In this document: positions 27,044 to 36,366 of the stretch, in pieces | How the letters are laid out: every line of letters begins with the position of its first letter | How positions within the stretch are numbered: the first letter of the stretch is position 1 | Assembly (NCBI RefSeq): GCF_900162665.1 | Contig: NZ_LT727810.1 | Coordinates: 279,067 to 343,066 of the forward strand | Length of the DNA stretch: 64,000 nucleotides | Direction of reading: 5' to 3' | Source: Oceanobacillus sojae | Lineage (GTDB): Bacteria > Bacillota > Bacilli > Bacillales > Amphibacillaceae | Position numbers and translations under genes: made by a program | The notes under the pieces: generated by a model | Database searches by the model: none | Told to the model about the DNA's origin: nothing | The model's input: only the letters and a program-made list of their open reading frames with translations

Positions 27044-28957
27044 ATGACTGTAACAATTATTGAAAACTTCAATCTTAATGATCCTAGAACCGATGGTGAG
27101 AATTATTTATTAAATATGTTCAGAACATGTCCTCGATTTAAAGGCTGGACGGTATTTGAACAACCGCATATTAATTCAATGAAACCAGATTTTGTTTTAA
27201 CACATCCAAAAAAAGGTATTTTGATTATAGAAGTTAAGGATTGGGATTTAAATTCATCGGTATACAATAAAAATGGATATATTCGTGGTACTAATGGTAT
27301 CTATTATGAAAGTAACCCTATAAATCAGGTGGAATATTACAAAAATAATATTTTACATTATCAACTGAGTTTGAGTGTCAATCTATCCGAAAGATTCTCA
27401 CGTTATTATTCATGTATTGAAACGGTTGTTTACTTTCATTATGCAACTAAACAGGAGGCTGTAGAATATTGTAATGCTTCTAAAAGCTATACAAAAATTT
27501 GGACCAAAACAGATATAGATTATATTGGAAATTCCAAGAATCAGTTAAACCACAATGAATATACCTATGCACTATCCAGAGAGAATTCTTTCTTTGCAAG
27601 CGATGGTTTACTTGAAAAAATAGTTGCTGAGCTAAACCTTCACCTTCAGCACGCAGATTATAACAACGAACGTCGGCATCCTTTTATATTGACTAGTGAC
27701 CAAAAAAAGTTAGCTAATTTAAGTCCGGGTTCTATTAGGAGATGGAGTGGAGTAGCAGGATCAGGAAAATCATTAATAATTGCTGAAAAGGCAGTTCAAG
27801 CAGCAAAATTAAATAAGCGTGTTTTAGTTTTAAGTTATAATATTACATTAAGACACTATTTAAGGGACCTATGTAGCCAACAATTTGGCATCGAAAAATA
27901 TCAAGATGAGCGAAAAAAACTTAAATCTCATATTACTATAAGCCATTTTCATGATTTTCTAAAATTAGTTTTAAATGAACACCAAATAGGGGCAAATTTT
28001 AAAGAGAATAGCGAAAATGAAGTTTATGAAAATATTTATATGAAAACTGCAAATGATTATATAAAATCACATACCATAAAACCACATCTTGAATTTGATT
28101 ATATCTTAATTGATGAAGGCCAGGATTTTAAAGCAGATTGGATTCGGTTTTTAAAAAATTTTTTCACTGGCCGAGGCGAATTATTTATCGTATATGATAA
28201 AGCTCAGGATTTATACAATCACGGAGTTTGGATTGAAGACAGTGAACAAATAAAAGATATTGGCTTTAGAGGAAAACCTGGTCATTTAAAGTATACACAT
28301 AGATTGCCAAATAAAATAATTCAAAAAATTGGTATGATTAGACAGACGTTGGAAATGGATGGTGAAGAGATTTTAGTTGCTAAACAAGAACAAGAAAGCC
28401 TCTTCCAAAAAACGTTGTGGTATAATTATCGCCCTCAAACCTTGCAGGAAAAATTGCAACAAGTTGTAAAACATTTACGGTATACACTCGATGCCAATCA
28501 ATTAGAGGATATCGTTGTTTTAACAACCAATGAAAATACGGGTGCAGAAATTGTAAAGCACATTAACAATCTCGGTTTCAAGACTTCTCATGTTTATGAT
28601 TTAATTCGAAATAAAGATATAGAACGCCGGAGAGTAGAGAAGTGGAAATTCCAGGGTGGAACTGGACGTTTAAAAATTTCTTCTTACCATAGTTTTAAAG
28701 GTTGGCAAACTCCAAACGTAATACTTATTTTGGATCCACCTACAACTAATTATAATGGAGAACAAATTATTATGGGAAATACATCTATTGAGACAGTGCA
28801 GAATGCATTATTTATAAGCATGTCAAGGGTAAAGGGAAGATCTGATAACGGTCAATATAATTTTACATGTTTAAATTATTTAACTGAATATGAACATTTT
28901 GGAGATGCTTTTGACGAGCATCATGAAGAAATTGATCATGGCAGGATAGGTGTATAA
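27044..28957 (+). CDS. NERD-domain nuclease fused to a UvrD-type helicase
   Basis: This is a 637-residue protein. Residues about 15-125 form a NERD domain (KPDFVLTHPKKGILIIEVKDWD, a restriction-like nuclease pattern with D, E and K). From about 230 a superfamily 1 helicase follows: Q-motif-like LTSDQKKLA, Walker A GVAGSGKS, Walker B ILIDEGQD, then YHSFKGWQTPNVILI (motif V-like) and FISMSRVKG (motif VI-like). Start ATG 27044 is chosen over GTG 27035 because TGAGGTG gives 7-base spacing. Such fusions occur in accessory and phage-defence regions, which fits the AT-rich context, but the role is not established. Confidence 0.8.
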   Translation: MTVTIIENFNLNDPRTDGENYLLNMFRTCPRFKGWTVFEQPHINSMKPDFVLTHPKKGILIIEVKDWDLNSSVYNKNGYIRGTNGIYYESNPINQVEYYKNNILHYQLSLSVNLSERFSRYYSCIETVVYFHYATKQEAVEYCNASKSYTKIWTKTDIDYIGNSKNQLNHNEYTYALSRENSFFASDGLLEKIVAELNLHLQHADYNNERRHPFILTSDQKKLANLSPGSIRRWSGVAGSGKSLIIAEKAVQAAKLNKRVLVLSYNITLRHYLRDLCSQQFGIEKYQDERKKLKSHITISHFHDFLKLVLNEHQIGANFKENSENEVYENIYMKTANDYIKSHTIKPHLEFDYILIDEGQDFKADWIRFLKNFFTGRGELFIVYDKAQDLYNHGVWIEDSEQIKDIGFRGKPGHLKYTHRLPNKIIQKIGMIRQTLEMDGEEILVAKQEQESLFQKTLWYNYRPQTLQEKLQQVVKHLRYTLDANQLEDIVVLTTNENTGAEIVKHINNLGFKTSHVYDLIRNKDIERRRVEKWKFQGGTGRLKISSYHSFKGWQTPNVILILDPPTTNYNGEQIIMGNTSIETVQNALFISMSRVKGRSDNGQYNFTCLNYLTEYEHFGDAFDEHHEEIDHGRIGV

Positions 28958-29310
28958 ATAGGTATTATACCAATTAACAGAATTTACGCCTTTTCTATGA
29001 CTGGGTTTGCAGTTTATAGAAAAACAGTACTTTGGAATTTTCCAAGTCTCTTACTTTTCCTCCATAGGTATACAATATTACAGGGGCATTCACCGTAACT
29101 GAGCTAATGTCTGATTGACGGCAAAGTAACAATAAATTTAACGATTACCAAATGAGCAGATACCATAATCTTAGGCATCTCCTTTTTGAGGTTTTGGTGT
29201 ACTACCTTCCAGCACCCAAAAAAGCGAGGTGTCGTTTTATTTTTGAGAAAACTTTCCAAAACTAGATACTTTCCAATAAAATGACGTATATTTTTGTTTG
29301 ATGAATCAAA
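28958..29310. other. Intergenic stretch without a recognised gene
   Basis: About 350 bases between the NERD-helicase and a minus-strand gene. I see no coding frame with an SD over 30 codons. The segment around 29085-29120 looks like a degraded insertion sequence end, but I could not find paired ends. Confidence 0.4.
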
Positions 29311-29658
29311 TCATTGATTTATTTGATTACTTTCCTTAAATAATAATTGTAATTTCTTTAAATTAGGCATCAGGGAAAATTGAGTGATTTCAGCAATTTT
29401 TGTTTGCTTATTGTTTTCTAAACTTTTAGCAATTAAAAGAATATTCTTTGCTAGTTTTTCAGATAGATTTTGATGTGTACTGTTTATGTAGCCCACTTTG
29501 CTTAATGCTTGAATACCCTCCACGATACTTTCAAACATAAAGAAAGCCTGATTTAGCTCTCTCGCTTTCACTAATCCTTGAAAATGTTCCGTTGCTTCTA
29601 TAACGGTATTGGTGATATTTAATGAATGATCAATCTGTTTTTGATTTATTGTCGACAT
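29311..29658 (-). CDS. Hypothetical helical protein, possibly sigma-D dependent
   Basis: This 115-residue soluble protein is predicted mostly helical with no cysteine and no membrane segment. It starts MSTINQKQIDHSLNITNTVI and has a central Phe/Glu-rich helix (NQAFFMFESIVEGIQALSK). I do not recognise a family. About 80 bases upstream on the same strand is ACCGATAA, a near-perfect sigma-D -10 box. With flagellin upstream, a motility-related role is possible but is only inference. The next 390 bases up to the response regulator hold no other gene I can support. Confidence 0.55.
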   Translation of the reverse strand: MSTINQKQIDHSLNITNTVIEATEHFQGLVKARELNQAFFMFESIVEGIQALSKVGYINSTHQNLSEKLAKNILLIAKSLENNKQTKIAEITQFSLMPNLKKLQLLFKESNQINQ

Positions 29659-29737
29659 TTTTTACACTCCTGGCTTGAAATATGCGTTTTAACTTTTGAA
29701 CCTTCTCTATAAATTGAACTGAAAACATTCTTATTTA

Positions 29738-29745
29738 TTATCGGT
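29738..29745 (-). promoter_or_regulatory. Candidate sigma-D -10 box
   Basis: The minus strand reads ACCGATAA, one mismatch from GCCGATAA, 80 bases before the gene at 29311-29658. The -35 is TCAC rather than TAAA at 15-base spacing, so support is moderate. Confidence 0.4.
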
Positions 29746-30051
29746 ATCTTTGAAAGAATAGTGAAGACTTTTGCCGAAAGTAAAGGTAATGAATATTATA
29801 AGAGAACAAAATAGCACCTTCACATATCTATTCAATGCTTGTAATCACTAGAGAAGTATAAAGATTAAAGAAGTGGAGGTCTTGGATATAACTAGAAGCT
29901 ATAAAAGCAAGTATTAGATTGATATAAATAGATTATTAACGATAGCTGGGAAGTATTAAAACCATGAGGACTACAAATAAAATCTACCAAACCACAAAAC
30001 CTTATAATACAATAATAATATCCAAACCAACCCACAAAGGAGGTCCTTCCC

Positions 30052-31506
30052 ATCTACAAACTACTAATAGCAGATCGCGACAAAGAAGAACTTCAAGGCA
30101 TCCACTGGCTGCTTTCAAAATATTCATTTCCAATAACGGATACCAGATTATCCGATCAACTTACAGATGTTCTGACAACACTGGAAAATGAACTGCCCGA
30201 TATATTATGTATCGAATTAGATATGATACCTGAAGACAGCTGGGAGATGGTTAAATCATTTATTCACAGATGTGCAGGGCAGGTTATCGCTATTACTGCC
30301 GAAGCTACATTTGAGCGGGCCATGCAGGCGATGTCCATTAAAGCGGTTGATTTGTGGGTGAAGCCGCTCTCTCCATCAAGTATGAAGCATGCCCTGCAAC
30401 AGGCTATCGGAAATTTATCGGCTGTCAGTAAGAAAAATACGGTTATAGAGCTCGGACATGCTGTGCGGTATGAAGCTTTATTTATAGATGACCATGTTTC
30501 CTTTCCTTATCCGGTATATTTGCTGGGAGCTGAGCAGCGGAAAACGTTGGATGATTTGCGGGATTTTATTGACCAATTTGATTTTGATTATAAACCATCG
30601 GTATTTTCCACCCATGATAATATCGTACTTGTCTTCCAGCATGATTTTCCCGCACCTGTAAAACAGGCACAGCGATTTTTAAGGGAATGGGAGCATTCGG
30701 AAGGAAATCCGATTGCAATTGTTGTTCATACAGGAAGCGGGGATTCTCTCCATCCCATTTATATGAAACTATTGCGGATGATGGAAACGACCTTTTTTAT
30801 CGGCTATAAGCAGGTATTGCAGGCAGAGGACGTCCAGGAATGGATAGATATCGATCCTTTTTTAACGGTGGAGGAGCAGAGAAATTGGGTTTTTATGCTG
30901 GATGAGGGACAGGGGGATAAGCTGAAAAGCTGGCTGTATGAGGAATTTTTTAATATGAATTCCCCATATCCGGAGCCTGGACTGCTACGGACACGTTTAA
31001 CCAGTATCCTCGCGCAGATACGCCGGTTTATGTTCCGGAAAGGGCTGAAAACGAAGGATAGTGAAGCTTATTATAAAAAGGTATTTGAAAGTATATTATA
31101 TAGTCCGGTTTTGTATCGTATTGTCCAGGAGCTGATTCTGTTTATTAATTATCTGTTTCAAACGGTCAAGGAGCAGGATATGTATGCGAAGGCAGATGTT
31201 ATCGAAGCGGCCATCGGTTATATGGAAAACCATTATAACGATGCAACTCTCTCATTGACGGAAGTAGCTGCCAATGTTCAGCGCAGCCCGTCTTACTTGA
31301 GTCATATTTTGACAAAAAAATATCAGCAATCCTTCCGGGAGATGCTGATCTATATTCGATTGCAGAAGGCAAAAGAGCTGCTTGGTGCAACAGATGATTC
31401 CATTCAAAATATTGCTGTTGCTGTCGGTTTCCGCAATCCAAATTATTTTAGCCGTGTGTTTAAATCACATACAGGGCTGACTCCACGTGAATGGAGATTA
31501 CAATAA
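30052..31506 (+). CDS. AraC-type response regulator with atypical receiver and apparent ATC start
   Basis: This is a 484-residue regulator. The N-terminus reads (I/M)YKLLIADRDKEELQGIHWLL, a receiver domain. It has LCIELDMIPED where the phosphorylated Asp block is usual, so phosphorylation is doubtful. The C-terminal 100 residues are two AraC helix-turn-helix units (SLTEVAANVQRSPSYLSHIL and IQNIAVAVGFRNPNYFSRVF). The frame opens upstream only after the stop at 30016. It has no ATG, GTG or TTG before 30223, yet a strong AAAGGAGGT SD stands 7 bases before ATC 30052, where homologues have Met. No kinase gene is adjacent. It precedes hutU, so control of hut genes is likely. Confidence 0.8.
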   Translation: MYKLLIADRDKEELQGIHWLLSKYSFPITDTRLSDQLTDVLTTLENELPDILCIELDMIPEDSWEMVKSFIHRCAGQVIAITAEATFERAMQAMSIKAVDLWVKPLSPSSMKHALQQAIGNLSAVSKKNTVIELGHAVRYEALFIDDHVSFPYPVYLLGAEQRKTLDDLRDFIDQFDFDYKPSVFSTHDNIVLVFQHDFPAPVKQAQRFLREWEHSEGNPIAIVVHTGSGDSLHPIYMKLLRMMETTFFIGYKQVLQAEDVQEWIDIDPFLTVEEQRNWVFMLDEGQGDKLKSWLYEEFFNMNSPYPEPGLLRTRLTSILAQIRRFMFRKGLKTKDSEAYYKKVFESILYSPVLYRIVQELILFINYLFQTVKEQDMYAKADVIEAAIGYMENHYNDATLSLTEVAANVQRSPSYLSHILTKKYQQSFREMLIYIRLQKAKELLGATDDSIQNIAVAVGFRNPNYFSRVFKSHTGLTPREWRLQ

Positions 31507-31557
31507 ATGAAGCAGAATCTTATATTTTTATAATAAACTAATATTATTACTATAAAA

Positions 31558-31571
31558 TGAAAGCGTTTTAT
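31558..31571. promoter_or_regulatory. Candidate cre site upstream of hutU
   Basis: TGAAAGCGTTTTAT matches the cre consensus except at its last two bases and lies about 125 bases before hutU. Histidine degradation is catabolite repressed in B. subtilis, which supports the reading. Confidence 0.5.
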
Positions 31572-31631
31572 GAGGTGGTTTATCTTTACCTGTGATTTTT
31601 GTAGCATTTCGAATAGGAGTTATCTATATTA

Positions 31632-31688
31632 CACTCTCCTCTGCTGATAAAATAAGAATTATCAGAATACAGTATTGATGGGAGAGTG
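31632..31688 (+). promoter_or_regulatory. Stem that can hide the hutU ribosome binding site
   Basis: CACTCTCC (31632-31639) is the exact complement of GGAGAGTG (31681-31688), which contains the hutU SD. An inner hairpin CTGATAA/TTATCAG (31644-31665) lies between. Together they can form an SD-sequestering structure. The same symmetry could instead be a DNA operator. Confidence 0.5.
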
Positions 31689-31696
31689 AATAAGCC

Positions 31697-33364
31697 ATGT
31701 CAGAAACGAAGTCAAGAGAAGTAAAACAATACAGAGGCACGGAATTAAATACAAAAGGCTGGATTCAGGAAGCGGCGTTACGCATGTTAAATAATAATCT
31801 CCATCCGGATGTAGCGGAAAATCCGGATGATTTAGTGGTGTATGGCGGGATTGGAAAAGCAGCGAGAAACTGGGATTGCTATGATGCCATTGTTAAATCC
31901 TTAAAAGAATTAGAAGAGGATGAGACGCTATTAATTCAGTCTGGAAAACCAGTAGCTGTTTTTCCATCTCATAAGGATGCACCCAAAGTATTAATTGCCA
32001 ATTCAAACCTTGTACCTGCCTGGGCGAATTGGGATCATTTTCATGAACTGGACCGGAAAGGATTAATGATGTATGGGCAAATGACTGCTGGAAGCTGGAT
32101 TTATATCGGCAGTCAGGGAATTCTCCAGGGAACCTATGAAACATTTGCAGAATGTGCAAAGCAGCACTTCAAAGGCAGCCTGGCCGGAACGGTTACATTA
32201 ACAGCAGGGCTTGGCGGTATGGGCGGGGCTCAGCCATTAGCTGTAACCCTGAATGGCGGGGTCTGCATTGCAGTGGAGGTAGACCAGCATCGAATTAACC
32301 GCCGAATCGAAACGAAATATTTAGATATATATACAGATAATGTGGATGAAGCGATTCGTCTGGCTGAGGAGGCCCGCGGCCAAAAGAAAGCATTATCTAT
32401 CGGGCTGTTAGGCAATGCTGCAGAGGTTTTACCGGAAATGATTGAGAAAGGATTTATTCCGGATGCGTTAACGGATCAGACATCTGCACATGATCCGTTA
32501 AATGGTTATATTCCAGAAGGGTTCAGTCTGGAAAAAGCCGCTGATTTGCGGAAAAAGGATGAGAAAGAATATACAACTCTTGCAAAAGCAAGTATTGCCA
32601 AGCATGTAGAAGCGATGCTGGAAATGCAGAAGCAGGGAGCTGTCACCTTTGATTACGGAAATAATATTCGTCAGGTGGCAAAAGACGAGGGTGTAGAAAA
32701 TGCTTTTGATTTCCCTGGCTTTGTGCCTGCCTATATTCGTCCGCAATTCTGCGAAGGGAAGGGACCTTTCCGCTGGGTAGCATTGTCTGGAGATCCAGAA
32801 GATATCTATAAAACAGATGAAGTGATTTTACGTGAATTTAGTGATAATAAACATTTATGTAATTGGATTCGGATGGCCCGGGAAAAGGTGAGCTTCCAGG
32901 GGTTACCTTCCCGTATCTGCTGGCTTGGCTACGGGGAACGTGCAAAATTTGGAAAAATCATCAATGATATGGTTGCCAGTGGAGAGTTAAGCGCTCCAAT
33001 TGTTATTGGCCGTGATCATCTTGATTCCGGCTCGGTTGCTTCACCCAATAGAGAAACAGAATCAATGAAAGATGGCAGTGATGCTGTTGCTGACTGGCCG
33101 ATTTTAAATGCTCTGATTAATAGTGTTGGCGGGGCAAGCTGGGTCAGTGTTCATCATGGCGGCGGTGTAGGGATGGGATATTCTCTTCATGCCGGGATGG
33201 TCATTGTTGCAGACGGAACAAAGGATGCTGAAAAACGCCTGGAGCGTGTATTGACTACGGACCCTGGTATGGGAATTGCCCGTCATGTAGATGCAGGCTA
33301 TGAGCTGGCTCAGGAAACGGCACGTAAAAAGGATGTAAACATTCCTATGTTAAAAAACGAATAA
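31697..33364 (+). CDS. hutU: Urocanate hydratase
   Basis: This 555-residue enzyme is second in histidine degradation, adding water to urocanate to give imidazolone propionate with NAD+ as cofactor. The length is that of the family. Diagnostic stretches include [17 protein letters not shown] near residue 125, [10 protein letters not shown] near 175, and the active-site region [15 protein letters not shown] near 410 containing the conserved Cys. It is the first hut structural gene here, followed by hutI after 100 bases. In B. subtilis hutP and hutH come first, so the order is rearranged. Start ATG 31697 follows GGAGAGTG. Confidence 0.97.
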   Translation: MSETKSREVKQYRGTELNTKGWIQEAALRMLNNNLHPDVAENPDDLVVYGGIGKAARNWDCYDAIVKSLKELEEDETLLIQSGKPVAVFPSHKDAPKVLIANSNLVPAWANWDHFHELDRKGLMMYGQMTAGSWIYIGSQGILQGTYETFAECAKQHFKGSLAGTVTLTAGLGGMGGAQPLAVTLNGGVCIAVEVDQHRINRRIETKYLDIYTDNVDEAIRLAEEARGQKKALSIGLLGNAAEVLPEMIEKGFIPDALTDQTSAHDPLNGYIPEGFSLEKAADLRKKDEKEYTTLAKASIAKHVEAMLEMQKQGAVTFDYGNNIRQVAKDEGVENAFDFPGFVPAYIRPQFCEGKGPFRWVALSGDPEDIYKTDEVILREFSDNKHLCNWIRMAREKVSFQGLPSRICWLGYGERAKFGKIINDMVASGELSAPIVIGRDHLDSGSVASPNRETESMKDGSDAVADWPILNALINSVGGASWVSVHHGGGVGMGYSLHAGMVIVADGTKDAEKRLERVLTTDPGMGIARHVDAGYELAQETARKKDVNIPMLKNE

Positions 33365-33467
33365 TATAAATTGCTGCCTTTTGGAAACAAATATTTTTTC
33401 AGAGATGTGCGATTACAGCTATATTTTATAAACTGCTAAAAACATGCTGGCGGGAGGGGAAGTAACT

Positions 33468-34742
33468 TTGGTACAAAAGATATTTATTTCAAATGCAAAT
33501 CAAGTAATTACCATGGCAGGGCACTCTGATAAGCCTGCTAAAAAAGGGGAAATGTCCGAGGTCTCAGTCATTGAGCATGGCAGTATCTGGGTGGAAGATG
33601 GAAGGATTGTTGAAACAGGTCCGGATGAAGAGCTCCGTGAAAAATACAAAGAACAATTAGGAAACGCGGAACACATTGATGCGAGCGGTAAAATTGTAAC
33701 ACCGGGTCTGATTGATCCACATACACATCTTGTTCATGCCGGTACACGTGAAAATGAATATGCAATGCGTTTAAAAGGAAAAACATATATGGAAATCATG
33801 GAGGCAGGCGGAGGAATTCATGCCACCACCCTTGCTACACAAAAGGCCAGCCATGAAGAATTATATGCAGAATCGAAAAGGCGTTTGGATAAATTTTTAT
33901 TACATGGTGTAACCACTGTTGAAGCAAAAAGCGGGTATGGATTAACACTGGAGCATGAATTGAAACAGCTGGGAGTGGCAAAGCAGCTGCAAAAGGATCA
34001 TTCAATTGATATTATTTCTACTTTTATGGGAGCGCATGCTGTACCGATGGATGAGAAAAAGAATCCGGAAAAGTTTGTTACCCGGGTAATTGAAGAAATG
34101 ATTCCTGAAGTAGCAGAACGGAAATTAGCTGTATTCAATGATGTATTTTGCGAGCGGGGTGTATTTACACCTAAGCAGTCAAAGCGAATACTGGAGGCTG
34201 GAAAAAAACACGGACTTATTCCTAAAATTCATGCGGATGAAATTGAACCATATGCCGGTGCGGAATTAGCTGCAGAGGTCGGGGCAATTTCTGCCGATCA
34301 TCTTCTGAAAGCATCCAACGAAGGAATAAAAGCAATGGCTGAGCAGGGAGTTGTCGGTGTTTTATTACCCGGAACAGCCTTCTTCCTGATGGCGGAGTTT
34401 GCTCCTGCCAGGAAGATAATCGATGCAGGGGTTGCAGTAGCCTTATCAACGGATCAAAATCCGGGTTCTTCGCCAACCATTTCTCTTCCGTTTATGATGA
34501 ATTTAGGTTGTCTGAAGATGGAAATGACACCTGAGGAAGTATTAACGGCAACGACGATTAATGCAGCACATGCCATTGGCTGTGCAGATGAGGCAGGGAG
34601 CCTGGAAACGGGGAAGAAAGCAGATATAACTATTTTTGATGTTCCCAATTATTTAACCTTATCATATCAGTATGGGATGAATCATGTAGATACGGTTATA
34701 AAAGCAGGAAAACAGGTTGTGGCGGGAGGACGGTTGGTTTGA
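33468..34742 (+). CDS. hutI: Imidazolonepropionase
   Basis: This 424-residue metal-dependent amidohydrolase opens the imidazolone ring to give N-formimino-glutamate. Metal ligands: PHTHLVHAGTR near residue 80, and later histidines in FMGAHAVP and KIHADEIEP. Further Asp is seen in STDQNPGSS. Start TTG 33468 has GGAGGGG at 8-base spacing. ATG 33444 lies upstream of this SD and is not preferred. It follows hutU in the same direction and precedes the YjiH transporter gene. Confidence 0.95.
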   Translation: MVQKIFISNANQVITMAGHSDKPAKKGEMSEVSVIEHGSIWVEDGRIVETGPDEELREKYKEQLGNAEHIDASGKIVTPGLIDPHTHLVHAGTRENEYAMRLKGKTYMEIMEAGGGIHATTLATQKASHEELYAESKRRLDKFLLHGVTTVEAKSGYGLTLEHELKQLGVAKQLQKDHSIDIISTFMGAHAVPMDEKKNPEKFVTRVIEEMIPEVAERKLAVFNDVFCERGVFTPKQSKRILEAGKKHGLIPKIHADEIEPYAGAELAAEVGAISADHLLKASNEGIKAMAEQGVVGVLLPGTAFFLMAEFAPARKIIDAGVAVALSTDQNPGSSPTISLPFMMNLGCLKMEMTPEEVLTATTINAAHAIGCADEAGSLETGKKADITIFDVPNYLTLSYQYGMNHVDTVIKAGKQVVAGGRLV

Positions 34743-34819
34743 AAAGTTGGCTGCCACGTAAATCACAGTGCAAAATACAGTCTTTACAACGCCGCTGAAC
34801 TTAAAAGGAAAGATAAAAG

Positions 34820-34870
34820 ATGGAAATAACGGGATTATCATATTTAACAGCAGTATCGAAATTTAAATGA
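34820..34870 (+). other. Short upstream frame before the YjiH gene (possible LysR remnant or leader peptide)
   Basis: A 16-codon frame (MEITGLSYLTAVSKFK) has an AAAGGAAAG SD, and its TGA overlaps an ATG at 34867 in frame with the YjiH gene. The peptide resembles the first residues of LysR-type regulators (M-[DE]-[IL]-xx-L-x-Y-F-xx-V), such as the one encoded at 42064-42948. It could be a remnant or a coupling peptide. Confidence 0.35.
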
Positions 34871-34884
34871 AAAGGGTGAATATA

Positions 34885-36225
34885 TTGAATCATGTTCAAA
34901 AAAGCCTGACTGTTAAAGAACCTAAACACGAACAATCCCACAATACAAATAATTTGCTGAAATTTTTCGTGTTTAGTTTAATTGGAATTTTCACGTTTTT
35001 TATCCCGGTTACAATAAATGGAGTGTCATCCATTCCGCTTGATCATATTGTAACTTATATTCAAACTGTTTTTTCCACTGCTGTTCCTTATTATGCTTTG
35101 ATTATAATTATCTTTGGAGCGATATATCCATTTGTAAGCCGGACTTGGAATAAAGATACAGTGAATATTATTTTATCTTTATTTAAGGTCACAGGTGCAG
35201 TGGCTACAACCATGGTAGCCTTTCAATTTGGACCAGGCTGGCTGCTTGATCCCAATATAGGACCCTATCTTTTTGAAAAATTGGTTATCCCGGTTGGAGT
35301 GCTTGTACCGATTGGAGCAGTTTTTCTTGCTTTACTTGTAGGTTATGGGCTATTAGAGTTTGTTGGAGTTCTGCTTCAACCTGTTATGCGTCCTATTTGG
35401 AAAGTACCTGGCAGATCTGCAGTTGATGCAGTGGCTTCTTTTGTCGGAAGTTATTCTATAGGTTTGTTAATTACAAACCGGGTTTTTAAAGAAGGGAAGT
35501 ATACAGTAAAAGAAGCAACGATTATTGCAACAGGTTTTTCAACCGTATCTGTAACATTTATGATTGTGATAGCGAATACACTTGATTTAATGGGAATCTG
35601 GAATACGTATTTTTGGGTTACATTGTTTGTTACTTTTCTGGTAACAGCTATCACAGTAAGAATTTGGCCTCTAAATAAAATTAGTGAGAAATATTATAAT
35701 GGGGAAGGTCATCCTGAAGAAATTATTAAAAAGGATCGAATAAAAGTTGCTTGGTCACAGGCGATGAAAGTAGCTGAGGACGCACCGGTAATTTCAAAAA
35801 ATATTTGGATGAATTTCAAGGACGGATTAATCATGACAATGGCAATCCTGCCATCTATTATGTCTGTCGGCCTGTTAGGGCTGGTTCTGGCAGAGTATAC
35901 TTCTGTATTTGATATACTGGGTTATATCTTTTATCCATTCACATGGATTATGCAGATTCCGGAGCCATTATTAGCTGCTAAAGCTGCTGCTACGGAAATA
36001 GCCGAAATGTTTTTACCGGCATTGCTTGTTACAGATGCCCCATTGATAACGAAATTTATTACAGCAACCTTGTCTGTATCAGCGATTCTTTTCTTTTCAG
36101 CTTTAATTCCGTGTATTTTATCTACAGAAATACCCATCAGTATTCCAAAGCTGATTGTAATTTGGATTGAGCGTACTATATTAACAATCATTATTGTAAC
36201 ACCAATTGCATATTTATTACTTTAG
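34885..36225 (+). CDS. YjiH family transporter with nucleoside-recognition (Gate) domains
   Basis: This polytopic membrane protein (446 residues from TTG 34885; 452 from ATG 34867) belongs to the YjiH/Gate family. It has about eleven hydrophobic spans with conserved FVGSYSIGLLITNRVF near residue 190 and an amphipathic C-terminal half. Placed between hutI and hutP, it is the obvious candidate for histidine or urocanate uptake, replacing B. subtilis HutM, which is not seen. TTG 34885 has AAAGGGTG at 7-base spacing; ATG 34867 would depend on coupling to the short frame upstream. Transport substrate is inferred only. Confidence 0.78.
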   Translation: MNHVQKSLTVKEPKHEQSHNTNNLLKFFVFSLIGIFTFFIPVTINGVSSIPLDHIVTYIQTVFSTAVPYYALIIIIFGAIYPFVSRTWNKDTVNIILSLFKVTGAVATTMVAFQFGPGWLLDPNIGPYLFEKLVIPVGVLVPIGAVFLALLVGYGLLEFVGVLLQPVMRPIWKVPGRSAVDAVASFVGSYSIGLLITNRVFKEGKYTVKEATIIATGFSTVSVTFMIVIANTLDLMGIWNTYFWVTLFVTFLVTAITVRIWPLNKISEKYYNGEGHPEEIIKKDRIKVAWSQAMKVAEDAPVISKNIWMNFKDGLIMTMAILPSIMSVGLLGLVLAEYTSVFDILGYIFYPFTWIMQIPEPLLAAKAAATEIAEMFLPALLVTDAPLITKFITATLSVSAILFFSALIPCILSTEIPISIPKLIVIWIERTILTIIIVTPIAYLLL

Positions 36226-36301
36226 GATGGGAAAAATAACTGCTTCAGATGATAACTATAATTCTTCCAATAATGAATAATGGACTATTAATATTAATCG
36301 G

Positions 36302-36314
36302 ACTATAATTATAG
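36302..36314. promoter_or_regulatory. Palindrome upstream of hutP, possible LysR-type site
   Basis: ACTATAATTATAG contains a 12-bp palindrome. Related ACTATA/TATAGT motifs recur in the same 100 bases and between lysR and hutG (42967-42983, 43045-43056). Confidence 0.4.
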
Positions 36315-36366
36315 ATAGCTAATAGTAAATAGTGTTATTTTTTTGAAGACAAAGGAGAACGCTTAC

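Noticed and set aside
28990-29130. Insertion sequence remnant
   Set aside because: Looks like a transposon end but no paired inverted end, target duplication or transposase frame could be found.
29964-30191. 75-codon frame starting ATG before the response regulator
   Set aside because: No SD, low-complexity product, and it overlaps the receiver domain in another frame. The SD at 30039 belongs to the regulator.
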